Positions 1 through 9,354 of a stretch of 64,000 bases of DNA are shown here, piece by piece. The DNA lies in the NCBI RefSeq assembly GCF_003205495.1, contig NZ_QJRX01000001.1:310001-374000 (forward strand), in the 5' to 3' direction. Position numbers and translations under genes: made by a program. Within the stretch, counting starts at the first letter, position 1. Every line of letters starts with the position of its first letter. The notes beneath the pieces are model-generated. The model was not told the origin of the DNA. It made no database searches and worked only from the letters and a program-made list of their open reading frames with translations. Source of the DNA: Aquipseudomonas alcaligenes. Its GTDB lineage: Bacteria; Pseudomonadota; Gammaproteobacteria; Pseudomonadales; Pseudomonadaceae.

Positions 1-1445
1 CCATAGCGCTTCCAGCGCGCCACCTCCAGCTCCAGGCGTTCGCTCCAGCCGGCGCGGTTGGCCAGGCCGGTGAGCGGATCGGTGAGGGCCTTCTGCCGCT
101 GCTCCTCGATATGCTCGCGAAAGCCCTGGGCCTCCTGCTCCATCTCGCTGACCTTCTGCGCCAGGGCCTGCAGGCGCCGGGCAACTTCCTCCTCGCGCCC
201 CTCGCGCTGGCGCTGGTGCTCGACCACCGTGCTGAGCAGGCCGTCCAGACGCTGCTCCAGGGCCTGCTTGAGGCTGGCCAGGTCAACCGCCTCCTGCACG
301 CTGGCCTGCAGGTCGCTGACCTGCTCGCGCAGCTCGCGGTTGAAGCTGCGCGCGCTCTCCACCGACTCGCTGTAGCCCTCATGGGCCTGGCCGAGGGTGT
401 CGAGGAAGGCGGCCAGGCGCTCGTTGAGCTGCTTGAGGTAGCCGGCGAACTCGCGCTGGCCGCTGTCGGTGACGGCCAGCACCAGCACGGCCAGGTCGTC
501 CAGCACCGGCACCAGTTCGTACCAGTTCAGCCCGCCCTGCATGCGCTCGCGCAGGGCCTGGCCCTGGGGTTGGTGATGCGGCGGCAGCTCCAGTTCGTCG
601 AGCAGCCCCAGCAGGCTCTCCGCCACGTGCGGCGCCACCGCGCTGTAGCCGGGCTCGGGGCGCTCGGGCAGGGAGAATTCGGGGTTGCCCTCGCCAATCA
701 GGATGCGCGCATCCAGCGGCAGGCTGTCCAGGCTGGTCGGCACGACGGTCGGCGCCACGCGGGTGGTGACTGCCGCGGGCGGGGCGACTTCGACAGCGAC
801 CGCGGCGGGCCCGGGCGCCGGCTCAGCCGTGGCGACTGGCGCCGGGGCAAGCCGCTCGTCCTCGTCCACATCAGGCGCGGCGTGGTCCTGGGGCGGCTGG
901 GCGGCAGCAGCCGGCGCCTCTTCGCGGCCACTGCCGAACAGACGCTGCAGCAGGCCGGGGCGCGCCGCCTGCTCGCTGCCCAGCACGGCCAGAGTCTTCT
1001 CCTGCAGGCTGCTCAGCTCCGCCAGCAGGGCCGGCAGCTCGCGCGGCTGGCTGGCGCGCTCGTCGATCCGCTTGGCGAACTGCTTGAGCGCCTTGCGCAC
1101 CTCGCGCGGCGGCTCCAGGGCCAGCAGCTGTTGGGTCAGCCCGTTGAGGCCGGCGATGTTCTGCTCGACGCGCTGCTGGCGGCGCTGCTCGGAGTCCAGC
1201 ACGGCCTTCTCCAGGCGCGGGATCAGCGCGGACAGGCCGGCGTCCATCTGCTCGCCACGGATCAACTCGCGCAGCTCCTGCATGCACTGGTCCACCGCCT
1301 TGTCGCTGCCTTCGGCCGCCAGGGAGCTGCGCACCAGGCCGCGGCGCAGCAGGTCGAGGCGCTCGTTCCAGCGCAGCTCCTGCAGCTCCTGCTGCTCCAG
1401 GCTCTGCAGGTACTTGGCTTTCCAGCGCTGGGCTTCATCGGTCAT
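1..1445 (-). CDS. dgcH: GGDEF diguanylate cyclase (DgcH-like), 3' part missing
   Basis: The frame is open from an ATG at 1445 to the window edge, giving 481 residues beginning [20 protein letters not shown]. The first ~450 residues are Gln/Glu/Leu-rich and look like coiled coil split by an Ala/Pro-rich linker (roughly residues 165-225). The last residues seen, [16 protein letters not shown], are the standard opening of a GGDEF domain, so the catalytic GGDEF motif lies outside the window. Diguanylate cyclases make cyclic di-GMP from two GTP. No signal peptide or membrane segment is visible, so it is probably cytosolic. Position next to the EEP protein, dsbA and cytochrome c4 matches PA5487 (DgcH) of P. 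aeruginosa; the symbol rests on that context. Catalytic competence cannot be judged here. Confidence 0.85.
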   Translation of the reverse strand, partial: MTDEAQRWKAKYLQSLEQQELQELRWNERLDLLRRGLVRSSLAAEGSDKAVDQCMQELRELIRGEQMDAGLSALIPRLEKAVLDSEQRRQQRVEQNIAGLNGLTQQLLALEPPREVRKALKQFAKRIDERASQPRELPALLAELSSLQEKTLAVLGSEQAARPGLLQRLFGSGREEAPAAAAQPPQDHAAPDVDEDERLAPAPVATAEPAPGPAAVAVEVAPPAAVTTRVAPTVVPTSLDSLPLDARILIGEGNPEFSLPERPEPGYSAVAPHVAESLLGLLDELELPPHHQPQGQALRERMQGGLNWYELVPVLDDLAVLVLAVTDSGQREFAGYLKQLNERLAAFLDTLGQAHEGYSESVESARSFNRELREQVSDLQASVQEAVDLASLKQALEQRLDGLLSTVVEHQRQREGREEEVARRLQALAQKVSEMEQEAQGFREHIEEQRQKALTDPLTGLANRAGWSERLELEVARWKRY

Positions 1446-1469
1446 GGTGGCGATCCAGTGGCAAAGCCA

Positions 1470-2312
1470 CTACAGCATAGGCAGGTTGAGGGCACCCGGC
1501 AGGCGGATCTCCACCGCCACCGGCAGATGATCGGAAATCGGCTGGCTGAGTACCGCGACCCGTTCCAGCACCAGCTCCGAGCTCAGCAGGATGTGGTCCA
1601 GACAGCGCTGCGGGCGCCAGCTGGGGAAGGTCGCAGCGACCTGTGGCGCGACCAGACCGAGATCGCGCAGCGGCGAGTGCTGCAGCAGGTCGGTGGCGTG
1701 AGTATTCATGTCGCCCATCAGCACCACGTGGCGATAGCCGCCGATCAGTTCGCGGATGTAGGCGAGCTGGCGGGTGCGGGTACGGGCGCCGAGGGCCAGG
1801 TGCATGTTGACCACCACCAGCGCCTCGGCGCCTTCGCCGAAGCGCAGCAGCACGGCACCACGACCAGGCGGGCCGGGCAACGGATGGTCCTCCAGCAGGC
1901 TCGGCTGCAGGCGGCTGAGCACGCCGTTGCTGTGCTGCGCCAGGCGCCCGAGGTTGCGGTTGAGCTGCTGGTACCAGTAGGGAAAGGCGCCCAGCTCGGC
2001 CAGCTGCTCGACCTGGTTGACGTAGCCGGAGCGCAGGCTGCCACCGTCGACTTCCTGCAGGGCGACCAGATCGTAGTCGCCGAGCAGCGCGCCGATGCGC
2101 TGCAGGTTGCCGGCACGCCCCGGGTGCGGCAGCAGGTGCTGCCAGCCGCGGGTCAGATAGTGGTGATAGCGCTCGGTGCGGATGCCGACCTGGATATTGA
2201 AGCTGAGCAGGCGCAGGCGGCCTTCGGCATGGCCGCCGGAGTCCGCACAGCGGCCGTTGACCTGCGCCTGGCGCAGGCCCGCGGTTCGCCCGGAACTCCA
2301 GCGGCGCAGCAT
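1470..2312 (-). CDS. endonuclease/exonuclease/phosphatase (EEP) family protein
   Basis: A 280-residue protein with the full set of EEP-fold motifs in order: LLSFNIQVG (metal-site Asn), ALQEVDGG (catalytic Glu), NMHLALG (His), MGDMNTH (Asp/Asn), CLDHILL and SDHLPVAVEI (terminal Asp-His). This superfamily hydrolyses phosphodiester or phosphomonoester bonds with Mg2+; the substrate here is unknown. I place the start at ATG 2312, 10 bases after the dsbA stop, although the frame stays open upstream into dsbA. No signal peptide is obvious, so it is probably cytosolic. It lies between dsbA and the diguanylate cyclase on the same strand, as in other Pseudomonas. Confidence 0.85.
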   Translation of the reverse strand: MLRRWSSGRTAGLRQAQVNGRCADSGGHAEGRLRLLSFNIQVGIRTERYHHYLTRGWQHLLPHPGRAGNLQRIGALLGDYDLVALQEVDGGSLRSGYVNQVEQLAELGAFPYWYQQLNRNLGRLAQHSNGVLSRLQPSLLEDHPLPGPPGRGAVLLRFGEGAEALVVVNMHLALGARTRTRQLAYIRELIGGYRHVVLMGDMNTHATDLLQHSPLRDLGLVAPQVAATFPSWRPQRCLDHILLSSELVLERVAVLSQPISDHLPVAVEIRLPGALNLPML

Positions 2313-2322
2313 GGCGGGTGCC

Positions 2323-2985
2323 TCAGTTGGCGACCGTCGCCTTCTCTGTCGCGCTGCCGGAAGCGGCACGCTCCTTGTCGATCAGGAAGTCGGCCACCTG
2401 CAGGGCCTGCTGCGGACCGCCGGAGGAGGTGATGTCGAAACGGTACTTGCCGTTGACCACCAGCACCGGCACGCCGGTGATCTGGTAGGACATCGCCAGC
2501 TTCTTGGCCTTGGCCATCTGGCCCTTCACCGCGAAGGAGTTGAAGGTGCTGAGGAACTTGTCCTTGTCCACACCCTGGCCGGCGAGGAACTCGGCCATTT
2601 CCTGCGGGTCGGCCAGCTTGCGCTTCTCCTGGTGAATGGCGCGGAACACGGCGTCGTGCACCCGCTGCTCCACGCCCATGGATTCCAGGGTGATAAACAG
2701 CTGGCCGTGTACGTCCCAGATGCCGCCGAACAGCGCCGGCACGCGCACGAAGTTGACGTCGGCCGGCAGCTTCTCGACCCAGGGGTTGAGGGTCGGCTCG
2801 AACTGGTAGCAGTGCGGGCAGCCATACCAGAACAGCTCGACCACTTCGATCTTGTCGGGCTGCGACACCGGTACCTGCTGCTTCAGCTCGACGTACTGGC
2901 GGCCGGCCTCGATGCTGTCGGCCTGGGCGCTGACGCCGAGCAGGCTGAGGGTGGCGAAGGCGGCACTGAGAATCAGGTTACGCAT
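2323..2985 (-). CDS. dsbA: periplasmic thiol:disulfide oxidoreductase DsbA
   Basis: 220 residues. Residues 1-22 are a signal peptide (MRNLILSAAFATLSLLGVSAQA), so the protein acts in the periplasm, where DsbA introduces disulfides into newly exported proteins and is reoxidised by DsbB. The active site C56-P-H-C59 is the classical DsbA CPHC in a WYGCPHCY context, and the cis-Pro loop appears as TGVPVLVVNG. ATG 2985 is chosen because an AAGGAG box lies 8 bases upstream; the longer frame to 3063 would hide the signal peptide. It follows the cytochrome c4 gene, from which a strong terminator hairpin separates it. Confidence 0.97.
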   Translation of the reverse strand: MRNLILSAAFATLSLLGVSAQADSIEAGRQYVELKQQVPVSQPDKIEVVELFWYGCPHCYQFEPTLNPWVEKLPADVNFVRVPALFGGIWDVHGQLFITLESMGVEQRVHDAVFRAIHQEKRKLADPQEMAEFLAGQGVDKDKFLSTFNSFAVKGQMAKAKKLAMSYQITGVPVLVVNGKYRFDITSSGGPQQALQVADFLIDKERAASGSATEKATVAN

Positions 2986-3083
2986 GCAGAACTCCTTGGC
3001 GATGAGGGCCGCGCGGGGCGCGCGGTTCGATTCGACCGGCAGCGCCACGACGGGTTCCGGCATTGTAGCGGCAGCACCAACGA

Positions 3084-3109
3084 AAAAGGGTGGCCATGGC
3101 CACCCTTTT
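3084..3109 (-). terminator. rho-independent terminator after cytochrome c4
   Basis: A perfect 26-base palindrome (AAAAGGGTGGCC and its complement) lies just past the cytochrome c4 stop. Read on the minus strand it ends in five T. It separates cc4 from dsbA. Confidence 0.85.
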
Positions 3110-3131
3110 GTTTCCGCCGGTCAGCGCCCGA

Positions 3132-3749
3132 TCAGTGCAGGCCCTGCACATAGCTGGACACCGCTTCGATGTCCTTGTTGCTCAGCTTGGCGGCGATGGC
3201 ACGCATGATCATGGCGTCGCCGTCGTTGGTGCGATTGCCCTCGCGGAAGTCGGTCAGCTGCTTGGCCACGTAGGCAGCGTGCTGACCACCGAGCTTGGGA
3301 TAGCCGGCCGCGGCCAAACCAGCGCCATCCGGAGAGTGGCAGCCGGTGCAGGCCGGCATGCCCTCGGCCAGCTTGCCGCCGCGGAACAGGGCCTCGCCAC
3401 GCTCGACCATGGCCGGGTCGGCCGCGCCGACGCTCATTTTCTGACTGGCAAAGTAGGCGGCGATGTCGGCCAGGTCCTGATCGCTCAGGTTGGTCAGCAT
3501 CCCCGTCATCTCGACGATCTGCCGCTTGCCGGACTTCACGTCATGCAACTGCTTGAGCAGGTATTTCTCACCCTGGCCAGCCAGTTTCGGGAAGTTCGGC
3601 GCGGCACTGTTGCCATCGGCGCCATGGCAGGCGCCACAGACGGCAACCTTGGCCTTGCCGGCTTCGGCATCACCCACGATCGGGTTGGCAGCTTGCGCGG
3701 CCGCGGAGACGCCCAGGCTCAACAGCAGACTCACGAGTACTTTGTTCAT
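3132..3749 (-). CDS. cc4: diheme cytochrome c4
   Basis: 205 residues with a signal peptide (residues 1-20, ending AAAQA) and two similar cytochrome c domains. Each has a CxxCH heme site, CGACH near residue 38 and CTGCH near residue 136. Tandem domains of this size define cytochrome c4, a periplasmic electron donor to terminal oxidases; downstream Met ligands are seen in MTGM and in DAMIMRA. It lies 46 bases after the monoheme c5-like cytochrome on the same strand, so the two may be co-transcribed. The hairpin at 3084-3109 ends the unit. Matches PA5490 by context. Confidence 0.95.
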   Translation of the reverse strand: MNKVLVSLLLSLGVSAAAQAANPIVGDAEAGKAKVAVCGACHGADGNSAAPNFPKLAGQGEKYLLKQLHDVKSGKRQIVEMTGMLTNLSDQDLADIAAYFASQKMSVGAADPAMVERGEALFRGGKLAEGMPACTGCHSPDGAGLAAAGYPKLGGQHAAYVAKQLTDFREGNRTNDGDAMIMRAIAAKLSNKDIEAVSSYVQGLH

Positions 3750-3795
3750 CAGCTAATCCAATAACGGCTAGAGGTAATTAGGTTTTCTTTCGGGA

Positions 3796-4089
3796 CTACT
3801 CGCTCATCACCTTGATGACGGCCTGGTAGTCCTCGGCACTGCAATCCATGCACAGGCCACGGGGTGGCATGGCATTCAGACCGTTGGTGACGCTCTGTAC
3901 CAGCGCATCCATGCCCTTGGCCAGTCGTGGCTCCCAGGCCGCCTTGTCGCCCCGCTTGGGCGCCATCGGCAACTGACCATTGTGGCAGGCCGCACAGGCC
4001 TTGGCATAAACCGCTTCCGGATCCTGCGCCGCATTCGCGGCACCCGACAACCACAGCAATGCTGCACTGACGACCAGCACTTTCTTCAT
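3796..4089 (-). CDS. small monoheme cytochrome, c5-like
   Basis: 97 residues: a signal peptide (MKKVLVVSAALLWLSGAANA), one CAACH heme c site, then MPPRGLCMDC. A second CxxC after a Met-Pro-Pro-Arg-Gly stretch is typical of cytochrome c5, where the cysteines form a disulfide and the Met ligates heme. ATG 4089 is preferred over an in-frame TTG two codons upstream because it has GAGG seven bases before it. Periplasmic electron transfer is expected. It is the first gene of the minus-strand group with cc4 and is divergent from engB. Confidence 0.92.
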   Translation of the reverse strand: MKKVLVVSAALLWLSGAANAAQDPEAVYAKACAACHNGQLPMAPKRGDKAAWEPRLAKGMDALVQSVTNGLNAMPPRGLCMDCSAEDYQAVIKVMSE

Positions 4090-4189
4090 AGCCAAACCTC
4101 GATCAGGGAGGGAACGGCCTGCGTCTAGTCGCGCAGCGGGTTATGTCGCGTTCCCGGCAGAAGGACAAAGCGCACACAAAATCTGCGGC

Positions 4190-4199
4190 ATTATATACT
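4190..4199. promoter_or_regulatory. AT-rich overlapping -10 candidates between c5-like gene and engB
   Basis: The stretch ATTATATACT in the 193-base divergent gap reads TATAAT on the minus strand (4190-4195) and TATACT on the plus strand (4194-4199). Good -35 hexamers are not evident on either side, so promoter activity in either direction is inferred from the -10 matches only. Confidence 0.4.
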
Positions 4200-4282
4200 G
4201 GCGTCGCTGAAACGGAAGCGACAGCATGCCGCGCCCCCCGGCGCCGCCACGCGCTCCGGCTCCCCGCCCACACGGACTCCCC

Positions 4283-4933
4283 ATGTCATCCAAGAACCCC
4301 ATTCTCGGCCTGTGTCAGCAGGCCAGCTTCATGATCAGCGCGGCCAAGGTCGAACAATGCCCGGACGACCAGGGCATGGAAGTGGCCTTCGCCGGCCGCT
4401 CCAATGCCGGCAAGTCGAGCGCGCTGAACACCCTGACCCATGCCAGCCTGGCACGCACCTCGAAGACCCCCGGGCGCACCCAGCTGCTCAACTTCTTCCG
4501 CCTGGACGACGAGCGCCGCCTGGTCGACCTGCCCGGCTACGGCTATGCCAAGGTGCCGATCCCGCTCAAGCAGCACTGGCAGAAGCACCTGGAAGCCTAT
4601 CTGGGCAGCCGCGAGAGCCTGTGCGGGCTGATCCTGCTGATGGACATCCGCCACCCGCTGACCGAGTTCGACAGCATGATGCTGGACTGGGCCAAGGCCA
4701 GCGGCATGCCGCTGCACATCCTGCTGACCAAGGCGGACAAGCTGGCCTTCGGCGCGGCGAAGAACGCCCTGCTCAAGGTGCGCCAGGAGATCCGCAAGGG
4801 CTGGGGTGACGAGGTCGCCAGCATCCAGCTGTTCTCGGCGCCCAAGCGCCAGGGCGTGGAGGAAGCGCAGCTGGTGCTGGCGCAGTGGCTGGGGCTGATC
4901 GAGGACGAGGAAGAGGCCGGCGAAGAAGCCTGA
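4283..4933 (+). CDS. engB: ribosome biogenesis GTP-binding protein EngB (YihA/YsxC)
   Basis: 216 residues from ATG 4283 ([12 protein letters not shown]). GTPase motifs are visible: G1 GRSNAGKS at residues 38-45, G2 region SKTPGRTQ, G3 DLPGYGYA and G4 TKAD. This essential TrmE-Era-EngA-EngB-Septin-type GTPase acts late in 50S subunit assembly. The frame extends upstream to 4226, but the extra residues are Pro/Arg-rich and not family-like, so the internal ATG is chosen. It converges with polA across an sRNA gene, the same arrangement as engB-spot 42-polA in enterobacteria. Confidence 0.96.
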   Translation: MSSKNPILGLCQQASFMISAAKVEQCPDDQGMEVAFAGRSNAGKSSALNTLTHASLARTSKTPGRTQLLNFFRLDDERRLVDLPGYGYAKVPIPLKQHWQKHLEAYLGSRESLCGLILLMDIRHPLTEFDSMMLDWAKASGMPLHILLTKADKLAFGAAKNALLKVRQEIRKGWGDEVASIQLFSAPKRQGVEEAQLVLAQWLGLIEDEEEAGEEA

Positions 4934-5003
4934 AGCCTGGGCAAGTGATGGCCCGGAGCGATTGCTGCACTCACTTGCACGCCCCGATGGGTTTTCGCCA
5001 GGC

Positions 5004-5128
5004 AAAAAAAACCCCGGCTTCGTATGGGGAGGGAGAAGTCCGGGGTTCAATTCTGAACCGCTAGGGCGGGGTTCAGAGATCTGCCAACACTAAAACACAG
5101 GAGCATCGAAGGGCTTCGTTGCCATTCA
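5004..5128 (-). ncRNA. ersA: ErsA-like small regulatory RNA (syntenic with Spot 42)
   Basis: The 311-base gap between convergent engB and polA has no protein frame but a complete minus-strand transcription unit: a promoter resembling sigma-22 (GAACTA, 17 bases, TCAGA), about 125 bases, and a strong intrinsic terminator ending in eight T. ErsA of P. aeruginosa is a 132-nt sigma-22-dependent sRNA in exactly this locus, and known targets include algC. Its terminator loop here, TCCCTCCCCATAC, is pyrimidine-rich and complementary to Shine-Dalgarno sequences. Size, location and promoter class agree; exact ends are estimated from the -10 element and the T-tract. Confidence 0.85.
5010..5047 (-). terminator. 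intrinsic terminator of the ErsA-like RNA
   Basis: Arms AACCCCGGCTTC (5010-5021) and GAAG-T-CCGGGGTT (5035-5047) pair with one bulge around a 13-base loop. On the minus strand the stem is followed by a run of eight T (5004-5011). Confidence 0.9.
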
Positions 5129-5133
5129 CTATC

Positions 5134-5161
5134 TCTGACCGCCCTCCCGAACCAATAGTTC
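5134..5161 (-). promoter_or_regulatory. sigma-22 (AlgU/RpoE-type) promoter of the ErsA-like RNA
   Basis: On the minus strand GAACTA (5161-5156) is followed after 17 bases by TCAGA (5138-5134). This fits the extracytoplasmic-stress sigma consensus (GAACTT, 16-17 bases, TCTRA/TCAGA). A start 6-8 bases past the -10 falls near 5128. Confidence 0.75.
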
Positions 5162-5244
5162 AGATTTTTTTAAATCGCATTGCGATAAGGCCACCGGCTT
5201 TTAGTCGTAAGCCTCAAAAGGCTGCGACCTTATGCCGCAATGCC

Positions 5245-8028
5245 TCAGTGCGCCTCATCCCAGTTGTCGCCCACCCCGGCCTCGACCACCAGCGGCACGT
5301 CCAGCTCGGCGGCGCCGCTCATCAGCGGCAGCAGGCCGGCGCGCAGCGCCTCGACCTGATCCTCGCGAATCTCCAGCACCAGTTCGTCGTGCACCTGCAG
5401 TATGACTTTCGCATCCAGGCCGGACTGCGGCAGCCACTGGTCCACGGCGATCATCGCGCGCTTCATGATGTCCGCCGCGGTGCCCTGCATCGGCGCGTTG
5501 ATCGCCGTGCGTTCGGCGCCCTTGCGCAGGGCCGGGTTCTTCGCGTGGATGTCCGGCAGGTACAGGCGGCGGCCGAACAGGGTCTCGACATAGCCCTGCT
5601 GAGTCGCCTGCTCGCGGGTGCGCTCCATGTAGGCAAGCACGCCGGGGTAGCGGGCGAAGTAGGTGTCGATATAGGCCTGCGCCTGCTTGCGGTCGACGCC
5701 GATCTGCTTGGCCAGGCCGAAGGCGCTCATGCCGTAGATCAGGCCGAAGTTGATCGCCTTGGCGCTACGGCGCTGGTCGGAGCTGACCTGCTCCAGCGGC
5801 ACGCCGAACACCTCGGCGGCCGTGGCGCGGTGCACGTCGCGGTCGTGGCGGAAGGCGTCCAGCAGGCCCTCGTCCTTGGCCAGGTGAGCCATGATGCGCA
5901 GCTCGATCTGCGAGTAGTCCGCCGACATCAGCTTGTAGCCTGCGGGCGCGACGAAGGACTGGCGGATACGCCGGCCCTCGGCCGTGCGGATCGGAATGTT
6001 CTGTAGGTTCGGGTCGGTCGACGACAACCGCCCGGTGGCTGCTACCGCCTGGTGGTAGCTGGTGTGGATGCGCCCGGTGCGCGGGTTGATCTGCTCCGGC
6101 AGCTTGTCGGTGTAGGTGCTCTTCAGCTTGCTCAGGCTGCGATATTCCATCAGCAGCTTGGGCAGCGCGTGGTCCTGCTCGGCCAGCTCCGCCAGCACGT
6201 TCTCCGCGGTGGACGGCTGGCCGGTGGCGGTCTTGCTCAGCACCGGCAGTCCGAGCTTGTCATAGAGGATGGCGCCGAGCTGCTTGGGCGAACCGAGGTT
6301 GAACTCCTGGCCGGCCAGCTCATAGGCCTGGCGCTCCAGCGCCACCAGCCGCTCGCCCAGCTCCAGACTCTGCTGGCCGAGCAGCTTGGCATCGACCAGC
6401 GCGCCGTTGCGCTCGATGCGCGCCAGCACCGGCACCAGCGGCATCTCGATGTCCTTGAGCACCCTGGCCAGGCTCGGCGTGGCCTGCAGCCTGGCCCATA
6501 GGGTCTGGTGCAGGCGCAGCGTCACGTCGGCGTCTTCCGCTGCGTAGGGGCCGGCCTGCTCCAGGGCGATCTGGTCGAAGGTCAGCTGCTTGGCGCCCTT
6601 GCCGGCGATGTCCTCGAAGCGGATGGTGCTGTGCTCCAGGTACTTCATGGCCAGGCTGTCCATGTCGTGGCGGGTCGCCGTGGAATCCAGCACATAGGAT
6701 TCCAGCATGGTGTCGAAGGCCACGCCCTGCACCTCGATCGGCGTGGTCGCGTGGGCCAGCACGTTCATGTCGTACTTGGCGTGCTGGCCGACCTTGGCCT
6801 TGGCCGGGTCTTCCAGGATCGGCTTGAGCGCGCGCAGCACCGCGTCGCGGTCCAGCTGCGCCGGCACGCCCATGTAGGAGTGGGCCAGCGGCACATAGGC
6901 GGCCTCGCCGGCCTCGACGGCGAAGGACACGCCGACCACCTGGGCCTGCTGCGGGTCGAGACTGGTGGTCTCGGTGTCGAAGGCGATCAGTTCGGCGGCT
7001 TCCAGCTTCTTCAGCCAGGCGTCGAAGCGCGCCTGCTCCAGCACCGTCTCATAGCGCGATTCGCTGGCCGGTTGGGCGGTGGCAGCGGGCTCGGGCGCAT
7101 CGAACAGGCCACCAGTCGGCGCCGCCACCGTGGCCGGGCGGGCCTTGGGCTGCTGGCGCTGCAGCTCGTCGAGCCAGCCCTTGAATTCCAGCTCGGTATA
7201 CAGGGCGACCAGCGCGGCGCGGTCCGGCTCGCCGGGGTGCAGGTCGTCGACGCCGACGTCCAGCTCGACATCGGTCTTGATGGTCGCCAGCTGGTAGGAC
7301 AGGAACGCCATGTCCTTGTGCTCGGCGAGCTTGGCCGGCAGGGTCTTGGCGCCGCGGATCGGCAGCTCGGGGACCTTGTCCAGGCTGGCATAGAGCACGT
7401 CGAGACCGCCGCCGACGCCGACCAGCAGGCCCAGCGCGGTCTTCTCGCCGACCCCCGGCACGCCGGGAATGTTGTCGACCTTGTCGCCCATCAGGGCCAG
7501 GTAGTCGATGATCAGCTCGGGACCGACGCCGAACTTCTCGCGCACGCCCTCGATGTCGTAGACGCTGCCGGTCATGGTGTTGACCAGGGTGACGTGCGGG
7601 CAGACCAGTTGGGCCATGTCCTTGTCGCCGGTGGAGATCACCACGTCGCGGCCGAGCGCGGCGGTCTGCCGGGCCAGGGTGCCGATCACGTCGTCGGCCT
7701 CCACGCCTTCCACGCACAGCAGCGGGTAGCCGAGGGCGCGCACGGCGGCGTGCAGCGGCTCGACCTGGCCGCGCAGCTCCTCGGGCATCGGCGGGCGGTG
7801 CGCCTTATAGTGCTCGAACATCTCGTCGCGGAAGGTCGGGCCCTTGGCGTCGAACACCACCGCGAAGGGGCTGTCCGGGTACTGCTTGCGCAGGCTCTTG
7901 AGCATGTTCAGCACGCCCTTCACCGCGCCGGTCTGCAGGCCTTTGGAGTTGGCCAGTGGCGGCAGGGCGTGGAAGGCGCGGTACAGGTAGGAGGAACCGT
8001 CGACCAGAACGAGAGGGGCATTGGACAT
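5245..8028 (-). CDS. polA: DNA polymerase I
   Basis: 927 residues, the usual length. An N-terminal 5' nuclease domain (about 1-290; [39 protein letters not shown]) is followed by a 3'-5' exonuclease domain (about 325-520; the FDTETTSLD motif keeps the catalytic Asp and Glu, so proofreading is expected). The polymerase domain fills the rest, with motif [11 protein letters not shown], the O-helix region [16 protein letters not shown] and motif [10 protein letters not shown]. It removes RNA primers and fills gaps in replication and repair. ATG 8028 is used; a TTG four codons upstream is also in frame. Confidence 0.97.
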   Translation of the reverse strand: MSNAPLVLVDGSSYLYRAFHALPPLANSKGLQTGAVKGVLNMLKSLRKQYPDSPFAVVFDAKGPTFRDEMFEHYKAHRPPMPEELRGQVEPLHAAVRALGYPLLCVEGVEADDVIGTLARQTAALGRDVVISTGDKDMAQLVCPHVTLVNTMTGSVYDIEGVREKFGVGPELIIDYLALMGDKVDNIPGVPGVGEKTALGLLVGVGGGLDVLYASLDKVPELPIRGAKTLPAKLAEHKDMAFLSYQLATIKTDVELDVGVDDLHPGEPDRAALVALYTELEFKGWLDELQRQQPKARPATVAAPTGGLFDAPEPAATAQPASESRYETVLEQARFDAWLKKLEAAELIAFDTETTSLDPQQAQVVGVSFAVEAGEAAYVPLAHSYMGVPAQLDRDAVLRALKPILEDPAKAKVGQHAKYDMNVLAHATTPIEVQGVAFDTMLESYVLDSTATRHDMDSLAMKYLEHSTIRFEDIAGKGAKQLTFDQIALEQAGPYAAEDADVTLRLHQTLWARLQATPSLARVLKDIEMPLVPVLARIERNGALVDAKLLGQQSLELGERLVALERQAYELAGQEFNLGSPKQLGAILYDKLGLPVLSKTATGQPSTAENVLAELAEQDHALPKLLMEYRSLSKLKSTYTDKLPEQINPRTGRIHTSYHQAVAATGRLSSTDPNLQNIPIRTAEGRRIRQSFVAPAGYKLMSADYSQIELRIMAHLAKDEGLLDAFRHDRDVHRATAAEVFGVPLEQVSSDQRRSAKAINFGLIYGMSAFGLAKQIGVDRKQAQAYIDTYFARYPGVLAYMERTREQATQQGYVETLFGRRLYLPDIHAKNPALRKGAERTAINAPMQGTAADIMKRAMIAVDQWLPQSGLDAKVILQVHDELVLEIREDQVEALRAGLLPLMSGAAELDVPLVVEAGVGDNWDEAH

Positions 8029-8061
8029 GCTTGGGATCAACCTTTTGCCGGGTGCGAGCGC

Positions 8062-8067
8062 TAGAAT
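8062..8067 (+). promoter_or_regulatory. possible -10 element for the DUF2782-thrB unit
   Basis: TAGAAT lies 35 bases before the DUF2782 start in the 74-base gap divergent from polA. No good -35 hexamer is visible at the right distance, so this is tentative. Confidence 0.35.
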
Positions 8068-8102
8068 GGCTGCATCAACCTGAAGAAAGGGACAAGGTTA
8101 CC

Positions 8103-8387
8103 ATGCGCCTGCTCACCCGCCTGACCCTGGCCGCCCTGCTGGCCGCCAGCCCGATGCTCGCCCTGGCCGAGGAAGAAGTCACCGGCGATCCGGACGTGAC
8201 CATCCGCCAGGACGGCGACAAGACCATCACCGAGTACCGGCAGAACGGCTTCCTCTACGCCATCAAGGTCACGCCGAAGAACGGCAAGCCCTATTTCCTG
8301 GTGCGCGCCGACGGCAGCGAGGGCAACTTCATCCGCTCCGACCAGCCGGACATGCTGATTCCCGCCTGGGAAATCTTCAGCTGGTAA
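8103..8387 (+). CDS. DUF2782 small exported protein
   Basis: 94 residues with a signal peptide (MRLLTRLTLAALLAASPMLALA) and a mature part of ~72 residues (EEEVTGDPDVTIRQDGDKTITEYR...). This matches the DUF2782 family found upstream of thrB in Pseudomonas (PA5494); function unknown. The mature part is rich in charged residues and probably folds as a small beta domain in the periplasm. It ends four bases before thrB, so the two are likely co-transcribed. Confidence 0.85.
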   Translation: MRLLTRLTLAALLAASPMLALAEEEVTGDPDVTIRQDGDKTITEYRQNGFLYAIKVTPKNGKPYFLVRADGSEGNFIRSDQPDMLIPAWEIFSW

Positions 8388-8391
8388 GCCC

Positions 8392-9342
8392 ATGTCCGTC
8401 TTCACACCCCTTGAACGCCATGAGCTGGAAGCCTTCCTCGAACCCTACGGGCTCGGCCGCCTGAAGGACTTCCAGGGCATCGCCGCCGGCAGCGAGAACA
8501 GCAACTTCTTCATCAGCCTGGAGGGCGGCGAGTTCGTCCTCACCCTGGTGGAGCGCGGCCCGCGCGCCGACATGCCGTTCTTCGTCGAACTGCTGGAGCG
8601 CCTGCACCAGGCCGGCCTACCAGTGCCCTATGCGGTGCCGACGCAAAGCGGCGAAGCCCTGCGCGAACTGGCCGGCAAGCCGGCGCTGCTGCAGCCGCGC
8701 CTGGCCGGCAAGCATGTCGACCAGCCCAACGCTCACCACTGCGCGGAAATCGGCACCTGGCTGGCGCGCCTGCACCTGGCCACCCGCGAGCATATTCTGG
8801 AACGCCGCAGCGACCGCGGCCTCGACTGGATGCTGGAGGAAGGCCCGGTGCTGGCCCTGGAGCTGCACGACGAGCAGCTGCCGCTGCTACGCGACAGCCT
8901 GCACGAGGTGGCCGAGCTGAAGGCGCGCATCCTCGCCCTGCCGCGCGCCAACCTGCACGCCGACCTGTTCATCGACAATGCGCTGTTCGACGGCAACCAC
9001 CTGACCGGGGTGATCGACTTCTACAACGCCTGCTCCGGGCCGATGCTCTACGACCTGGCGATCACCCTCAACGACTGGTGCTCGCTGGCCGACCAGCGCC
9101 TCGATCTGCCACGCGCCCAGGCGCTGCTCGGCGCCTATGCCGCGCTGCGGCCCTTCACCCGCGCCGAGGCCGAGCTGTGGCCGGCCATGCTGCGCATCGC
9201 CTGCCTGCGCTTCTGGCTGTCCAGGCTGATCGCCGCGCGGCGCTTCCAGGGCCGCGATGTGCTGGTCAAGGACCCCGGCGAGTTCCAGCGCCGCCTGGCG
9301 CAACGGCAGCAGGTCAGTCTGGCGCTGCCCTTCGCCCTCTGA
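8392..9342 (+). CDS. thrB: homoserine kinase (APH-fold type)
   Basis: 316 residues with the aminoglycoside-phosphotransferase fold rather than the GHMP fold of E. coli ThrB. Motifs: an N-terminal nucleotide loop around AAGSENSNFF, the catalytic loop LHADLFIDNALF and the metal-binding GVIDFYNA. Family members phosphorylate homoserine to O-phosphohomoserine, the penultimate step of threonine synthesis, in the cytosol. It sits directly after the DUF2782 gene, the standard Pseudomonas arrangement. Confidence in the family is high; the substrate is assigned from context and length. Confidence 0.93.
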   Translation: MSVFTPLERHELEAFLEPYGLGRLKDFQGIAAGSENSNFFISLEGGEFVLTLVERGPRADMPFFVELLERLHQAGLPVPYAVPTQSGEALRELAGKPALLQPRLAGKHVDQPNAHHCAEIGTWLARLHLATREHILERRSDRGLDWMLEEGPVLALELHDEQLPLLRDSLHEVAELKARILALPRANLHADLFIDNALFDGNHLTGVIDFYNACSGPMLYDLAITLNDWCSLADQRLDLPRAQALLGAYAALRPFTRAEAELWPAMLRIACLRFWLSRLIAARRFQGRDVLVKDPGEFQRRLAQRQQVSLALPFAL

Positions 9343-9354
9343 GGCGGTCGCAGG

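Noticed and set aside
111..2432. Plus-strand open frame of 773 codons
   Set aside because: Antisense to the GGDEF, EEP and dsbA genes, which have clear motifs. No family features.
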